Below, one piece after another: positions 10,098 to 18,224 of a stretch of 64,000 bases of DNA (positions within the stretch are counted from its first letter, which is position 1; each line of letters begins with the position of its first letter). The stretch spans positions 1 through 64,000 of the forward strand of contig NZ_JASIRT010000028.1 in the NCBI RefSeq assembly GCF_030063475.1. The letters run 5' to 3'. The notes beneath the pieces are model-generated. The model searched no databases. It was given only the letters and a program-made list of their open reading frames with translations, and was not told where the DNA came from. This DNA comes from Roseomonas sp. E05. Lineage in GTDB: Bacteria; Pseudomonadota; Alphaproteobacteria; Acetobacterales; Acetobacteraceae. The translations under genes and the position numbers were made by a program.

Positions 10098-10856
10098 ATG
10101 GATCAAACGGCAGTTGAGCGGCTCAAATGGATCAAGAACCGGCGCTGGTTCTACGAGTTCGAACTCCCCGATGGCACCAAGACCCAGCATGACCTTTCGC
10201 CGGAAGTCTTCCCCATCCACCAGTCGCGCCTGGAAAAGCTCCTTGGGGTGATTCGCGAACAGGTGCCGGATGCCGGCGCCCTCAGCGCCTTCGATCTCGC
10301 CTCCCATGAAGGTTTCTACTCGCTCGCGCTCGCCAGGCACTTCAAGAGCGTGAGGGGATACGAGTTCCGGGATTCCAGTCTCACCGCAGCGCGTGCCATC
10401 ACCGAGGCGATGGGCGCAACGAATGTCGAGTACGTCCAGGCCGATCTCCAGAAGATGGAGTTCGATCCCGCGCAGACGGCCGATTTCGTGCTGCTCTTCG
10501 GCCTGCTCTATCATCTGGAGAATCCGGTCCACACGCTGCGTCTCGCCAGCCAGATGAGCCGCAAGCACATCCTGATCGAAACCCAGGTCTATCCTTACGA
10601 CATCAGCGGCCAGATCGAGGATGGCGCCTACTACAACGTCCGGCCGGTCCAGGGTGTGTTCGCCCTTTCGCCGGACTATGCCAGCGCCCGCGAGGGAGGC
10701 TCGACGGAAGTCGCGCTGATCCCCTCCCTGAATGCGGTCGTCTCCCTGATGAAGAATTTCGGCTTTTCGGAAGTGTCGGTGCTGCCCAGCCCCGAAGGCG
10801 ACTACGAGCAGTTCCGTCGCGGTTCGCGGGTGGTGGTCTACGGCCGGAAGGGATAA
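10098..10856 (+). CDS. Class I SAM-dependent methyltransferase, CmoB-like
   Basis: A 252-residue SAM-dependent methyltransferase. The N-terminal WFYEFELPDG and the nucleotide-binding strand ALSAFDLASHEGFYSLALAR (about residues 61-80) are followed by an acidic second strand (GYEFRDSS) and the motif FGLLYHLENPVHTLR near residue 135, text reminiscent of the CmoB / tRNA wobble-uridine carboxymethyltransferase fold. It is shorter than full CmoB (about 320 residues), so a tRNA role is not established; related proteins also occur in glycan and small-molecule loci. It stands alone between a gene-poor interval and the convergent MFS gene. Confidence 0.8.
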   Translation: MDQTAVERLKWIKNRRWFYEFELPDGTKTQHDLSPEVFPIHQSRLEKLLGVIREQVPDAGALSAFDLASHEGFYSLALARHFKSVRGYEFRDSSLTAARAITEAMGATNVEYVQADLQKMEFDPAQTADFVLLFGLLYHLENPVHTLRLASQMSRKHILIETQVYPYDISGQIEDGAYYNVRPVQGVFALSPDYASAREGGSTEVALIPSLNAVVSLMKNFGFSEVSVLPSPEGDYEQFRRGSRVVVYGRKG

Positions 10857-10875
10857 CGGCTGCCGGACGACCTGG

Positions 10876-10901
10876 GCCCCTGGCCAGCATGTGGCAGGGG
10901 C
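10876..10901. terminator. GC-rich hairpin between convergent genes
   Basis: GCCCCTGGCCA and TGGCAGGGGC form a hairpin with one bulged base and a loop of about 5 nt. It begins 20 bp after the methyltransferase stop and ends 48 bp before the MFS stop on the other strand. No T-tract follows on either side, so it is at best a rho-assisted or bidirectional 3' end. Confidence 0.35.
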
Positions 10902-10948
10902 TCCCGGCGGATAGCGCCGGCATGCCGCCGGCGAGGCGCCGCCCCGCC

Positions 10949-12187
10949 TCACCGCAGTGCCGGCCACCGGCGCCATGCCCGTCCGGCAGCGCGGGGCACG
11001 GCCTGCTGCGCCGGCGTGCCGTCGATCGGGAAATGGAGGGCGGCGGCCACAAAGCCGGCGATGGCGGTGGCCAGCCATACGGCCCCATAGGAGCCTGTGC
11101 GGTCGAAGACGAGCCCGCCCGACCAGGAGCCGAGGAAGGACCCGATCTGATGGCTGAGGAAGCATAGGCCGAACAGCGTGCCGAGATGGCGCGTGCCGAA
11201 GACCCTCGCCACAAGGCCGCTCGTCAGCGGCACGGTGCCCAGCCACATCAGCCCCATCGCCGCAGCGAAGACTAGGGCGACCGCCGCCGACTTCGGCGCC
11301 AGGTAGAAGCCAAGGATGACGGCGCCGCGGAGGAGGTAGAGCCAGCCCAGCACATGCTGCTGCGAAAAGCGGCCGCCCAGCCAGCCGCAGGCCCAGCTTC
11401 CGAGCATGTTGAACAGCCCGATCGCCGCCAGCGCCAGCGCGCCCGTACCGGCCGGCATGCCGCAGAGGCTGAGATAGGCCGGCAGATGCGTGCCGATGAA
11501 GGCAAGCTGGAAGCCGCAGGTGAAGAAGCCAAGGGTCAGCAGGCGATAGCCGCGGTGACCCAGCGCCTGCGCCAGGGCAGCCCGCAGCGGCATGGGCGGC
11601 TCGGCCGGCGGGCCGGCCGCCGGGCGGCCGAGCAGCAGCCCGAGCGGCGCGACCGCGATCAGGAAGCCGGCCAGGGCCAGGAGCGAGGCGGCCATCCCCG
11701 AGCGCTGCGCCATGCCCTGCGCGAAGGGCACCAGCAGCGCCTGGCCGAGCGAGCCCGCGGCGCTGGCCAGCCCCATCGCCAGGCTGCGCCGCTCCGCCGG
11801 CACGGCGCGGCCAAGCGCCGCCAGCACCACGCCGAAGCTGGTGCCGCTGATACCCAGCCCCACCAGCAGCCCCATGCCGATCACCAGCGCGACCGGTGAG
11901 GCGGAGAGGGCGACGAGTGAAAGGCCGGCGGCATAGAGCACGGCGCCTGCCGCGACCACCGGCATCGGCCCGAAGCGATCGGAGGCCGCGCCCGCGAAGG
12001 GCTGGGCGAGGCCCCAGGTCAGGTTGTGCAGGGCGATGGCGAAGGCGACGAGCCCAAGGGAATGGCCGCCACGCGTCAGCGGATCGAGATAGAGGCCGAA
12101 GCTCTGTCGCGCGCCCAGGGCCACGCTCATGACGGCGCCGCCGGCCAGGACGGCGGCCAGCGCCCCCTGGTGCGGCCGCGGCGTCAT
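10949..12187 (-). CDS. MFS transporter
   Basis: A 412-residue major facilitator with about 12 hydrophobic segments across the inner membrane. The opening GARQSFGLYLDPLTR and the loop WGLAQPFAGAASDRFG (MFS motif A region, about residues 54-70) support the family; the pattern resembles oxalate/formate- or monocarboxylate-type carriers. The start overlaps the MocR regulator stop by 4 bp (ATGA), so it is translationally coupled to it. Substrate unknown; the MocR link suggests an amine, amino acid or pyridoxal-related compound, which is only an inference. Confidence 0.88.
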   Translation of the reverse strand: MTPRPHQGALAAVLAGGAVMSVALGARQSFGLYLDPLTRGGHSLGLVAFAIALHNLTWGLAQPFAGAASDRFGPMPVVAAGAVLYAAGLSLVALSASPVALVIGMGLLVGLGISGTSFGVVLAALGRAVPAERRSLAMGLASAAGSLGQALLVPFAQGMAQRSGMAASLLALAGFLIAVAPLGLLLGRPAAGPPAEPPMPLRAALAQALGHRGYRLLTLGFFTCGFQLAFIGTHLPAYLSLCGMPAGTGALALAAIGLFNMLGSWACGWLGGRFSQQHVLGWLYLLRGAVILGFYLAPKSAAVALVFAAAMGLMWLGTVPLTSGLVARVFGTRHLGTLFGLCFLSHQIGSFLGSWSGGLVFDRTGSYGAVWLATAIAGFVAAALHFPIDGTPAQQAVPRAAGRAWRRWPALR

Positions 12188-13653
12188 GCCTCCCCTTCCC
12201 GCAGCAGGGCGCCCAGCAGCTCCGGGATGCGCGGATCCGTGCTGCGGCCGACATTGAAGCGGAAGTGGCGGCTGGGCTGGCGGCAGGGCCGGAACAGCGC
12301 GCCCCCCGCAAGCACCAGGCAGCGGTCGCGCGCGGCGAGGACGAGGTCGTCCCGCGCGCCGGGCGGCGCCTCCGCCCAGAGGAACATGCCGTCCTCCCCC
12401 GCCGCGATGGTGAAGCCGAGGCTGCGCAGGCGCTCCGCCACCAGGCCGCGTGCGGTGGAGAGGCGCGCGCGCAGCGCCTCCAGGTGGCGCCGGTACTGGC
12501 CGGAGCAGAGCATCTCCAGCAGCAGCTGCTCCTCGACGCCGGAGCCGGTGAGGCTGGTGGTGATCTTGGTGCGCAGCAGCGCCTGCACGCGCTTCGCCGA
12601 GGCGGCGAGGAAGCCGGTGCGCGTGCCCTGGCCGATCAGCTTGGTGAAGCTGGCGACATGGATGACGCAGGCGCCGCCGTCGAGCTGCATGAGCCGCACC
12701 GGCTCGCCGCCATGCAGGTCGCCATGCGCGTCATCCTCCACCAGCAGCAGGTTGTGGCGCTCGGCGATGCGCAGCAGGCGGTGGAGATTGGCGGCAGAGG
12801 CGGTCCAGCCCGTCGGGTTGTGCAGCACGGGCTGCAGGAAGAAGGCCTTCGGCGCCTCCGTGCGGCAGGCGCGTTCCAGCGCCTCCAGGCAGGGGCCGTC
12901 CGGCCGGCGCTCCACCGGCACCAGCCGCAGGCCACGCTGCTCCAGCATCGGGAAGAGCATGAAGTAGCCGGGGTCCTCGACCAGCACCGTGTCGCCGGGG
13001 GCGAGGAAGGTCTGCACCACGAGCTGCAGCGCCTGCGTGCCGCCCGCCGTCATCAGCACGCGGTCCGGCGGCACGGTGATGCCGCGCGTCGCCAGGCGCT
13101 GGCAGACATGCTGCCGGATGGCCGCCCCGCCCTGCGGCGGCGCCACGCGCCCGAGATGCGCCGGCAGGTGCCGCGCGAAGCGGGAGAGCACCCCGCCCTG
13201 CCAGGCGCCCTCCGTCCAGGCCTCGGGCAGCACGCCCCCGCCGGGGCAGAGCACGTCCTCCCGCGCCTCCAGCATGGCCATGGCGACGCCTTCGGCCAGG
13301 GTCGGGTCCGGCGCGGGGAGCGGCGCCGGCGGCGGCAGCGCCGCCGGGCGGATGACATAGACGCCAGAGCCGGCGCGGGAGATGGCGAGGCCCATGGCGG
13401 CCAGCCGCGCATAGGCCTCCACCACGCTGTGCACGCCGATGCCGGTGCGGTGGGCCAGCGCGCGGATGGAGGGAAGCCGCGCCCCGTGCGGCAGCGTGCC
13501 GGCCCGGATCAGCTCCGCCAGCCGCCCGGCGATCTGGTGGGCGAGCGGCTCCGGCGCCTGCCGGTCGATCTCGACGGAAAGCCGCGCATGCCCGCCGAGG
13601 ACGAGGCGCAGGGCCGGCCGGGCCGGTGCGGCGGGGATGGAGCTCTGGGCCAT
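12184..13653 (-). CDS. MocR-type GntR/aminotransferase regulator
   Basis: A 489-residue MocR-family regulator: a GntR winged helix (about residues 30-90, with GARLPSIRALAHRTGIGVHSVVEAY) fused to a class I aminotransferase-like domain that binds PLP. The PLP lysine is visible in HVASFTKLIGQGTRTGF, and the LVEDPGYFMLFPM and LLVEDDAHGDL segments fit the fold. The ATG at 13653 is preferred; a much longer in-frame reading upstream is low-complexity and runs through the divergent LysE gene. It is coupled to the MFS gene downstream and divergent from the LysE-type exporter, so it probably senses an amino acid or amine and controls both. Confidence 0.9.
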   Translation of the reverse strand: MAQSSIPAAPARPALRLVLGGHARLSVEIDRQAPEPLAHQIAGRLAELIRAGTLPHGARLPSIRALAHRTGIGVHSVVEAYARLAAMGLAISRAGSGVYVIRPAALPPPAPLPAPDPTLAEGVAMAMLEAREDVLCPGGGVLPEAWTEGAWQGGVLSRFARHLPAHLGRVAPPQGGAAIRQHVCQRLATRGITVPPDRVLMTAGGTQALQLVVQTFLAPGDTVLVEDPGYFMLFPMLEQRGLRLVPVERRPDGPCLEALERACRTEAPKAFFLQPVLHNPTGWTASAANLHRLLRIAERHNLLLVEDDAHGDLHGGEPVRLMQLDGGACVIHVASFTKLIGQGTRTGFLAASAKRVQALLRTKITTSLTGSGVEEQLLLEMLCSGQYRRHLEALRARLSTARGLVAERLRSLGFTIAAGEDGMFLWAEAPPGARDDLVLAARDRCLVLAGGALFRPCRQPSRHFRFNVGRSTDPRIPELLGALLREGEA

Positions 13654-13737
13654 GGCGGCGCCTCCCTGGGACGCGATCCGTCCAGCATCGGCGCGCGGCG
13701 GGCCGCCAGCAAGGCGAGGCGTGCCGGTGCTGGCAGC

Positions 13738-13766
13738 AACTGTGTCGGCAGTCCGGCGCCACAGTT
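13738..13766. promoter_or_regulatory. Candidate MocR operator
   Basis: A perfect 7-bp inverted repeat AACTGTG / CACAGTT separated by 15 nt lies in the 183-bp divergent region between the MocR regulator and the LysE-type exporter. The 22-bp half-site spacing places both arms on one DNA face. MocR regulators bind paired half-sites in their own divergent promoters, so this is the best candidate there. Confidence 0.45.
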
Positions 13767-13836
13767 CGGGGGAGGCGTGGCTGGCGGATCCGGGCGGCGA
13801 CGGCGAAGCATGGCCGCGCTTTCGGAGGATCGGCGC

Positions 13837-14427
13837 ATGAACGGATTCTGGCCGCTGCTGCTCTTCGCCGCCATCGCCACCGTCACCCCGGGCAGCGCCA
13901 CGGTGATGGCCATCGCCTCCGGCGCGCGCTTCGGCTTCGCGCGTTCCCTGCCGCTGGTGGCCGGGCTTGCCCTCGGCCTCGGCCTGATGGCCGCCGCGGC
14001 GGGAGGCGGGCTGGGCGCGGCGCTGCTGCTGGCGCCCTCGGCGCAGACGGCATTGCGGCTCGTGGGCAGCGGCTATCTCCTGTGGCTCGCCTGGCGCATC
14101 GCCTGCAGCGGCGCGCCGCGCCGTGGCGAGGCGGCGGCGCCCGCCGGCTTGCTGCTCGGCCTCCTCTTCACCTGCCAGAACCCCAAGGCCTGGGCGGTGA
14201 CCCTGGGTGCCGCCGCCTCCTTCTCTGGCCTGGCCGCGAGCCCGGCGGGGCTGGCCCTGCTGCTGGGCGGCACCTTCGTCGGCTTTGCGCTGCTGGCCCT
14301 GTCCTTCTGGTGCGCCGCCGGGCGCGCGATGGGGCGGCGGCTGCGGACCGAGCGGCAATGGGCCGTGACGAACGGCCTGCTCGGCGCGCTGCTGGCGGGA
14401 TCGGTGATCCCGATCTGGTGGCCATGA
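13837..14427 (+). CDS. LysE/RhtB-family amino acid exporter
   Basis: A 196-residue inner-membrane exporter of the LysE superfamily, with about six hydrophobic segments. Supporting text is the N-terminal TVTPGSATVMAIASGARFGFARSL (the family TPGP-like motif near residues 15-20) and FTCQNPKAWAVTLGAAASF (the NPK motif near residue 112). The ATG at 13837 has a TCGGAGGAT ribosome binding site; the very long in-frame reading upstream is antisense to MocR and is rejected. It is divergent from the MocR regulator, a common arrangement for an effector-controlled exporter of amino acids or related amines. Confidence 0.87.
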   Translation: MNGFWPLLLFAAIATVTPGSATVMAIASGARFGFARSLPLVAGLALGLGLMAAAAGGGLGAALLLAPSAQTALRLVGSGYLLWLAWRIACSGAPRRGEAAAPAGLLLGLLFTCQNPKAWAVTLGAAASFSGLAASPAGLALLLGGTFVGFALLALSFWCAAGRAMGRRLRTERQWAVTNGLLGALLAGSVIPIWWP

Positions 14428-14521
14428 ACGCCGCCCGCCACGCAGCGGGGGACGCCCTTCCATGCCGGGCGGGTCGGCCCTGGTCTGCCGCGCGCCCGCC
14501 CTCTCCCACAGGATCAGCCGC

Positions 14522-14743
14522 ATGTCGGAACCTCTGCACGGCTTCCCGTCCTTCACGTCCACTCTCCCGGGCCGCCGCCTGTGGCGGGGCGCCGCCACCC
14601 TCCTGCTGGACACCCGGCGTATGCTGAGGCGTCATCGTGAACGTTGCCGCCTGACGGAGATGGACGCGCGGCTGCTGCGCGACATCGGCATGGACCGGCA
14701 GGCGGCCCAATGGGAGGCGCAGAAATGGTGGTGGCAGGTCTGA
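14522..14743 (+). CDS. Small DUF1127-domain protein
   Basis: A 73-residue basic protein whose C-terminal half carries the DUF1127 pattern: RHRERCRLTEMDARLLRDIG followed by MDRQAAQWEAQKWWW. DUF1127 proteins of alphaproteobacteria are short, Arg-rich and in some species act in RNA turnover and phosphate or carbon metabolism. An in-frame ATG at 14462 would add 20 residues; 14522 is chosen because the protein is then closer to the family's length. It is 94 bp after the exporter gene. Confidence 0.75.
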   Translation: MSEPLHGFPSFTSTLPGRRLWRGAATLLLDTRRMLRRHRERCRLTEMDARLLRDIGMDRQAAQWEAQKWWWQV

Positions 14744-14866
14744 GCGCGGGGGGAGGCACGCCGATGGAGCCGCTGCCGACCACCGCCCGATGCCGCGCGT
14801 CGGGAAATTTCCCTTCATCGTGCCGGCAGACGGCACCAGCCTTCTGACCGTGAGAGGAGACCGGCC

Positions 14867-15613
14867 ATGCCGCCATCGCGCCTCGTCATCGTCACCGGCG
14901 GAAGCCGCGGCATCGGCGCCGCCATCGCGCGCCGCCTGGCGCAGGAGGGCTACCGGATCGCCATCGGCTGCCGGCAGGCGGAGGAAGCCGGGCCCGTGCT
15001 CGCCGGCATCGCCCAGGCAGGCGGCACGGCGCTCGCCCTGCCGCTGGACGTGACGCGCGAGGAGTCGGTGGGGCGCTTCTTCGCCACGGCGGAGGAGCGC
15101 TTCGGGCCGCTGCAGGCGCTGGTGAACAATGCCGGCATCACCGGCCCGCTCGGCGCCTTCCGGGATCTCGACCCCGCCTGGATGCGCCGTGTCGCCGAGG
15201 TGAACCTGATCGGCACCATGCTCTGCGCCCAGGCGGCCCTGCGCTGCTTCGCGACGGCGGAGGGCGAGGGGCGCTCGATCGTCAACCTTTCCTCCGTCGC
15301 GGCGCAGACCGGCAGCCCCGGCGAATACGTGCATTACGCGGCCAGCAAGGCGGCGGTGGAGGCCTTCACCCTGGGGCTGGCGCGGGAGGTGGCGGCGCAG
15401 GGTATCCGTGTGAACGCCGTGGCGCCGGGCACGGTGAACACCGGCATCCACGCCCTGGCCGGGGATCCCGGTCGCCCCGCCCGCATCGCACCGCGCGTGC
15501 CGATGGGACGGATCGGCGAGCCGGAGGAGATCGCCGAGGCGGTGGCCTGGCTCGTCTCCGGCGCCGCGGCCTACGCCACCGGGGCGGTGCTCCGGGTGAC
15601 GGGCGGGCTGTGA
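14867..15613 (+). CDS. Short-chain dehydrogenase/reductase
   Basis: A 248-residue classical SDR that should oxidise or reduce a hydroxyl/carbonyl group with NAD(P). The cofactor loop TGGSRGIG is at residues 10-17, NNAG at 87-90, catalytic serine at about 142-143 and Tyr157-x3-Lys161 in YAASK. An acidic residue after strand 2 is lacking (IGCRQAEEA), and the Arg there hints at NADP preference. A GAGAGGAGA ribosome binding site precedes the ATG. It is followed after 25 bp by a cupin gene, so the pair is probably one operon; the substrate is unknown. Confidence 0.9.
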   Translation: MPPSRLVIVTGGSRGIGAAIARRLAQEGYRIAIGCRQAEEAGPVLAGIAQAGGTALALPLDVTREESVGRFFATAEERFGPLQALVNNAGITGPLGAFRDLDPAWMRRVAEVNLIGTMLCAQAALRCFATAEGEGRSIVNLSSVAAQTGSPGEYVHYAASKAAVEAFTLGLAREVAAQGIRVNAVAPGTVNTGIHALAGDPGRPARIAPRVPMGRIGEPEEIAEAVAWLVSGAAAYATGAVLRVTGGL

Positions 15614-15638
15614 ACGGGGTCAGCAACGGAGGATCGCC

Positions 15639-16109
15639 ATGGACCACCCCATTTCCCTCACCGCGATGGCGGTCGCGCCACGCGCGCGGCCTTCGAGTTA
15701 CCCGCCCGTCTTCGCCGCCCGCATGGCGGGCCGCATCAAGCGCCCGCTGGGCGACGCCTTCGGCCTGCGCAGCTTCGGCGTGAACCTGACGGAGTTGCAG
15801 CCCGGTGCCTGCTCCGCGCTGCACCACGCGCACAGCCGGCAGGACGAGTTCATCTTCGTGCTGGAGGGCGAGCCGGTGCTCGTCACTGGCGCAGGGGGGG
15901 AGACCGTGCTGCGCCCGGGCGATTGCGCCGGCTTTCCGGCCGGCGGCGCGGCACATCATCTGGAGAACCGCTCGGCCGCTCCGGTGCGCTACCTGGAGAT
16001 CGGCGACCGCGCGGAGGGCGACGAGGTCTTCTACCCCGCCGATGACCTGACGGCGGTGCGCGAGGATGGCGCCTGGCGCTTCTGCCACAAGGACGGGAGG
16101 CCCTATTGA
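15639..16109 (+). CDS. Cupin-domain protein
   Basis: A 156-residue single-cupin protein. The first cupin motif is ALHHAHSRQDEFIFVLEGEP (His ligands near residues 61-65 and Glu near 69) and the second is PGDCAGFPAGGAAHHLENRS. The length and fold fit small metal-binding cupins acting as isomerases, dioxygenases or binding proteins. It lies 25 bp after the SDR with a good GGAGGA ribosome binding site and overlaps the next small frame by one base (TGATG). The function is not known. Confidence 0.85.
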   Translation: MDHPISLTAMAVAPRARPSSYPPVFAARMAGRIKRPLGDAFGLRSFGVNLTELQPGACSALHHAHSRQDEFIFVLEGEPVLVTGAGGETVLRPGDCAGFPAGGAAHHLENRSAAPVRYLEIGDRAEGDEVFYPADDLTAVREDGAWRFCHKDGRPY

Positions 16110-16348
16110 TGCGCGGCCAGGCCAGGCGCACCGCCGCCAGGCGGCCGGTGAGCGTGCCGATGGCCCCCTGCTCTCCCGATCGGAGCCAGGCGACCCTGCG
16201 GACGGCCGGGATGCCGCGGGCGAGGCTCAGCCAGGCCCTCGCCCGGGCAGCCGAGGAGGCCTGGGCGGCCACGGCCCGCGCCGCCACCGCCGGAGGCCGT
16301 TTCGCCTATCGGCGGACCGTGGCGGAGCGCCTCGCCGATGCCGGATGA
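16109..16348 (+). CDS. Small hypothetical protein between cupin and hydrolase
   Basis: A 79-residue frame, rich in Ala and Arg, starting with ATG in a TGATG junction with the cupin stop and overlapping the hydrolase start by 11 bp. The middle (LSQALARAAEEAWAATARAAT) could form one amphipathic helix. No family is recognised. The tight coupling on both sides favours a real gene, but composition alone could produce such a frame in this GC-rich DNA. Confidence 0.4.
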   Translation: MRGQARRTAARRPVSVPMAPCSPDRSQATLRTAGMPRARLSQALARAAEEAWAATARAATAGGRFAYRRTVAERLADAG

Positions 16349-17318
16349 GGAGGCTGTCCGCATCCCCTGCGCCGACGGGGTGCGGCTCGGCGGCCATGTC
16401 TGGCCGGCGCGCGGGCCGTCGCGCGGCGTGGTGGTGGTGAATGCCGCCACCGGCGTGCTGGCGCGCTACTACCACCGCTATGCGCGTTTCCTGGCCGCGC
16501 AGGGCTTCGATGTGCTGACCTATGACTACCGTGGCATCGGTGCCTCCCGCCCGACGCGGCTCCGCGGCTGCGGCTATCGCTGGCATGAATGGGGCACGCT
16601 GGATTTCGACGCGGCGCTGCGCTTCATGCGGCAGGCGCGACCGGACCTGCCGCTGCAGGTGGTGGGGCACAGCATCGGCGGCTTCCTGCCGGGTCTCGCC
16701 GCCAGCGCGCCGGCCATCCACCGCATCCTGACCGTGGGCGCACAATATGCCTACTGGCGCGACTATGCACCGGCGCAGCGGCCTAGCCTCTTCCTCAAAT
16801 GGCATGTCGCGATGCCCGTGGTGACGGCAGTCTGCGGCTATTTTCCCGGCCGGCGCCTCGGCTGGCTGGAGGACCTGCCGGCCGGAGTGGCGAACGAATG
16901 GAGCTTCCGCCGCGCGCGCATGGAGCACAACCTGCCGCCGCCGCAGCGCGCCGCGCTCCTCGCCCGCTTCGCGGCAGTGACCGCGCCCATCCTGGCCGTC
17001 ATCGTCCGGGACGATCCGCTGGGAACGGAGCCGGCGATCCGCCGCGGCCTCCGCTACTACCGCAATGCCCCGCACCAGGAAGCCATGCTGACGCCAAGTG
17101 ATTTCGGCCTGCCGGCGATCGGCCACTTCGCCCTCTTTCACGCACGCTTCGAGGACAGCTTCTGGAAGGGCACGCTGGCCTGGCTCCAGCAGGGCGTGAA
17201 TCCCTGGCCGGCGCCAGGGATGGCGGAAGCAGGCGCCGTGGAAGGCGGGAATGATTCCGATCGGACAGCACGCCTCGCCTCTCATGCGCCGGGCCGCAGT
17301 GGCTCCGCGCCTGCATGA
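16338..17318 (+). CDS. Alpha/beta-fold hydrolase
   Basis: A 326-residue alpha/beta hydrolase. The nucleophile elbow GHSIGG (about residues 111-116) follows the strand DLPLQVVGHS; an early VVVVNAATGVLARYYHRYARFLA and DVLTYDYRGIGAS are typical of the YheT/serine-aminopeptidase-like branch. A candidate acid is in IVRDDPLG and a candidate base in IGHFALFH. It is the last gene of the SDR-cupin row and is convergent with the TIM-barrel gene. The substrate is unknown. The C-terminal 30 residues are low in complexity. Confidence 0.82.
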   Translation: MPDEEAVRIPCADGVRLGGHVWPARGPSRGVVVVNAATGVLARYYHRYARFLAAQGFDVLTYDYRGIGASRPTRLRGCGYRWHEWGTLDFDAALRFMRQARPDLPLQVVGHSIGGFLPGLAASAPAIHRILTVGAQYAYWRDYAPAQRPSLFLKWHVAMPVVTAVCGYFPGRRLGWLEDLPAGVANEWSFRRARMEHNLPPPQRAALLARFAAVTAPILAVIVRDDPLGTEPAIRRGLRYYRNAPHQEAMLTPSDFGLPAIGHFALFHARFEDSFWKGTLAWLQQGVNPWPAPGMAEAGAVEGGNDSDRTARLASHAPGRSGSAPA

Positions 17319-17390
17319 CCTCGCCCATGAGCACTGGCCCTGGTGAACCTTCACGAGGGGAGGATGGCCCCGCCTTGCGCAGGGAAAGCC

Positions 17391-18224
17391 TCAGGAGGCC
17401 GCGGCCCCGGCCTCCTGCGCCATGCCCATCATGTCATGCCGCGCCTTCTGCATGTCCGCCAGCGTGCCGAAGGCGTTCATGTAATGACCTTTGAAGCCTT
17501 TGCGCTCCAGCAACGCGAACATGGCGCCGAAATCGAAATTCCCCTGGCCAGGCAGGAGGTGCTGCTCATGCCCGTTGCGGAAGCAGTCGGCCAGCCGCAC
17601 CTCGGCCACCCGGCCCAGCGGAATGGCCTCGACGAAACCCTCCACACCATCCGGCATCAGATGCGCATGGTTGGCGGTGAAGGAGAGCGCAAAGGCCGGC
17701 GAGTGGATGCGGTCGTAGTAGTAGCGCCATTCCTCGATCGTATGCGCGAGGTAGTGGACCTCGGCATCCGCCGGTTCCTTGTTCAGATTCTCCAGCAGCA
17801 GCAGCGCACCATGCTTCTCCGCATGCGCAACCATCCGCTGCAGCCGCGCCAGCCCTGCCTCCATGCGCGGCTTCACGTCGGCCGTGAAGTGGTATCCCGC
17901 ATGCACCACGATCCACTCGGCCCCGAGCTTCGGCGCCAGCTCGATATAGGCGCGCAGGTAGGCATCCACCGCGTCCGAGAGGAAGGGCGAATACTCCGCG
18001 ACATTGACTGCCGAGAGTGTGTGCAGCCCGAGCACCACGCCTTGCCGCTCCGCCTGCTTGCGGATCGCCGTCGCACGCGCATCGTCGAAGCTGTCCACCC
18101 TGTTCGGGCCGGTATCGAGCTGGATGTCGATGTAGCGGACCTGGTTCTCCGCCGCCCAGTCGATGGCATCCTCCAGCCGCAAGCGACGGCCGATATCGAC
18201 CCCGATCCTGTCAACCGTCAGCAT
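17391..18224 (-). CDS. TIM-barrel sugar phosphate isomerase/epimerase-like protein
   Basis: A 277-residue xylose-isomerase-like TIM-barrel protein (AP endonuclease 2 superfamily), which usually isomerises sugars, inositols or keto acids with a divalent metal. The barrel pattern shows in IDIQLDTGPNR, VVHAGYHF, LLLENLNKE (metal Glu), FTANHAHLMPDG (His) and VRLADCFRNGHEQHLLPGQGNFDF. The ATG at 18224 is used; the longer in-frame reading is inside the GntR gene. It overlaps the GntR stop by 14 bp, implying one operon. A perfect 8-bp inverted repeat at 17393-17416 within its last codons could help end transcription of the convergent hydrolase. Confidence 0.85.
   Translation of the reverse strand: MLTVDRIGVDIGRRLRLEDAIDWAAENQVRYIDIQLDTGPNRVDSFDDARATAIRKQAERQGVVLGLHTLSAVNVAEYSPFLSDAVDAYLRAYIELAPKLGAEWIVVHAGYHFTADVKPRMEAGLARLQRMVAHAEKHGALLLLENLNKEPADAEVHYLAHTIEEWRYYYDRIHSPAFALSFTANHAHLMPDGVEGFVEAIPLGRVAEVRLADCFRNGHEQHLLPGQGNFDFGAMFALLERKGFKGHYMNAFGTLADMQKARHDMMGMAQEAGAAAS

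Noticed and set aside
12184-14613. Upstream extension of the MocR frame to 809 codons
   Set aside because: The added part is low-complexity and antisense to the LysE exporter; the conserved GntR start lies at 13653.
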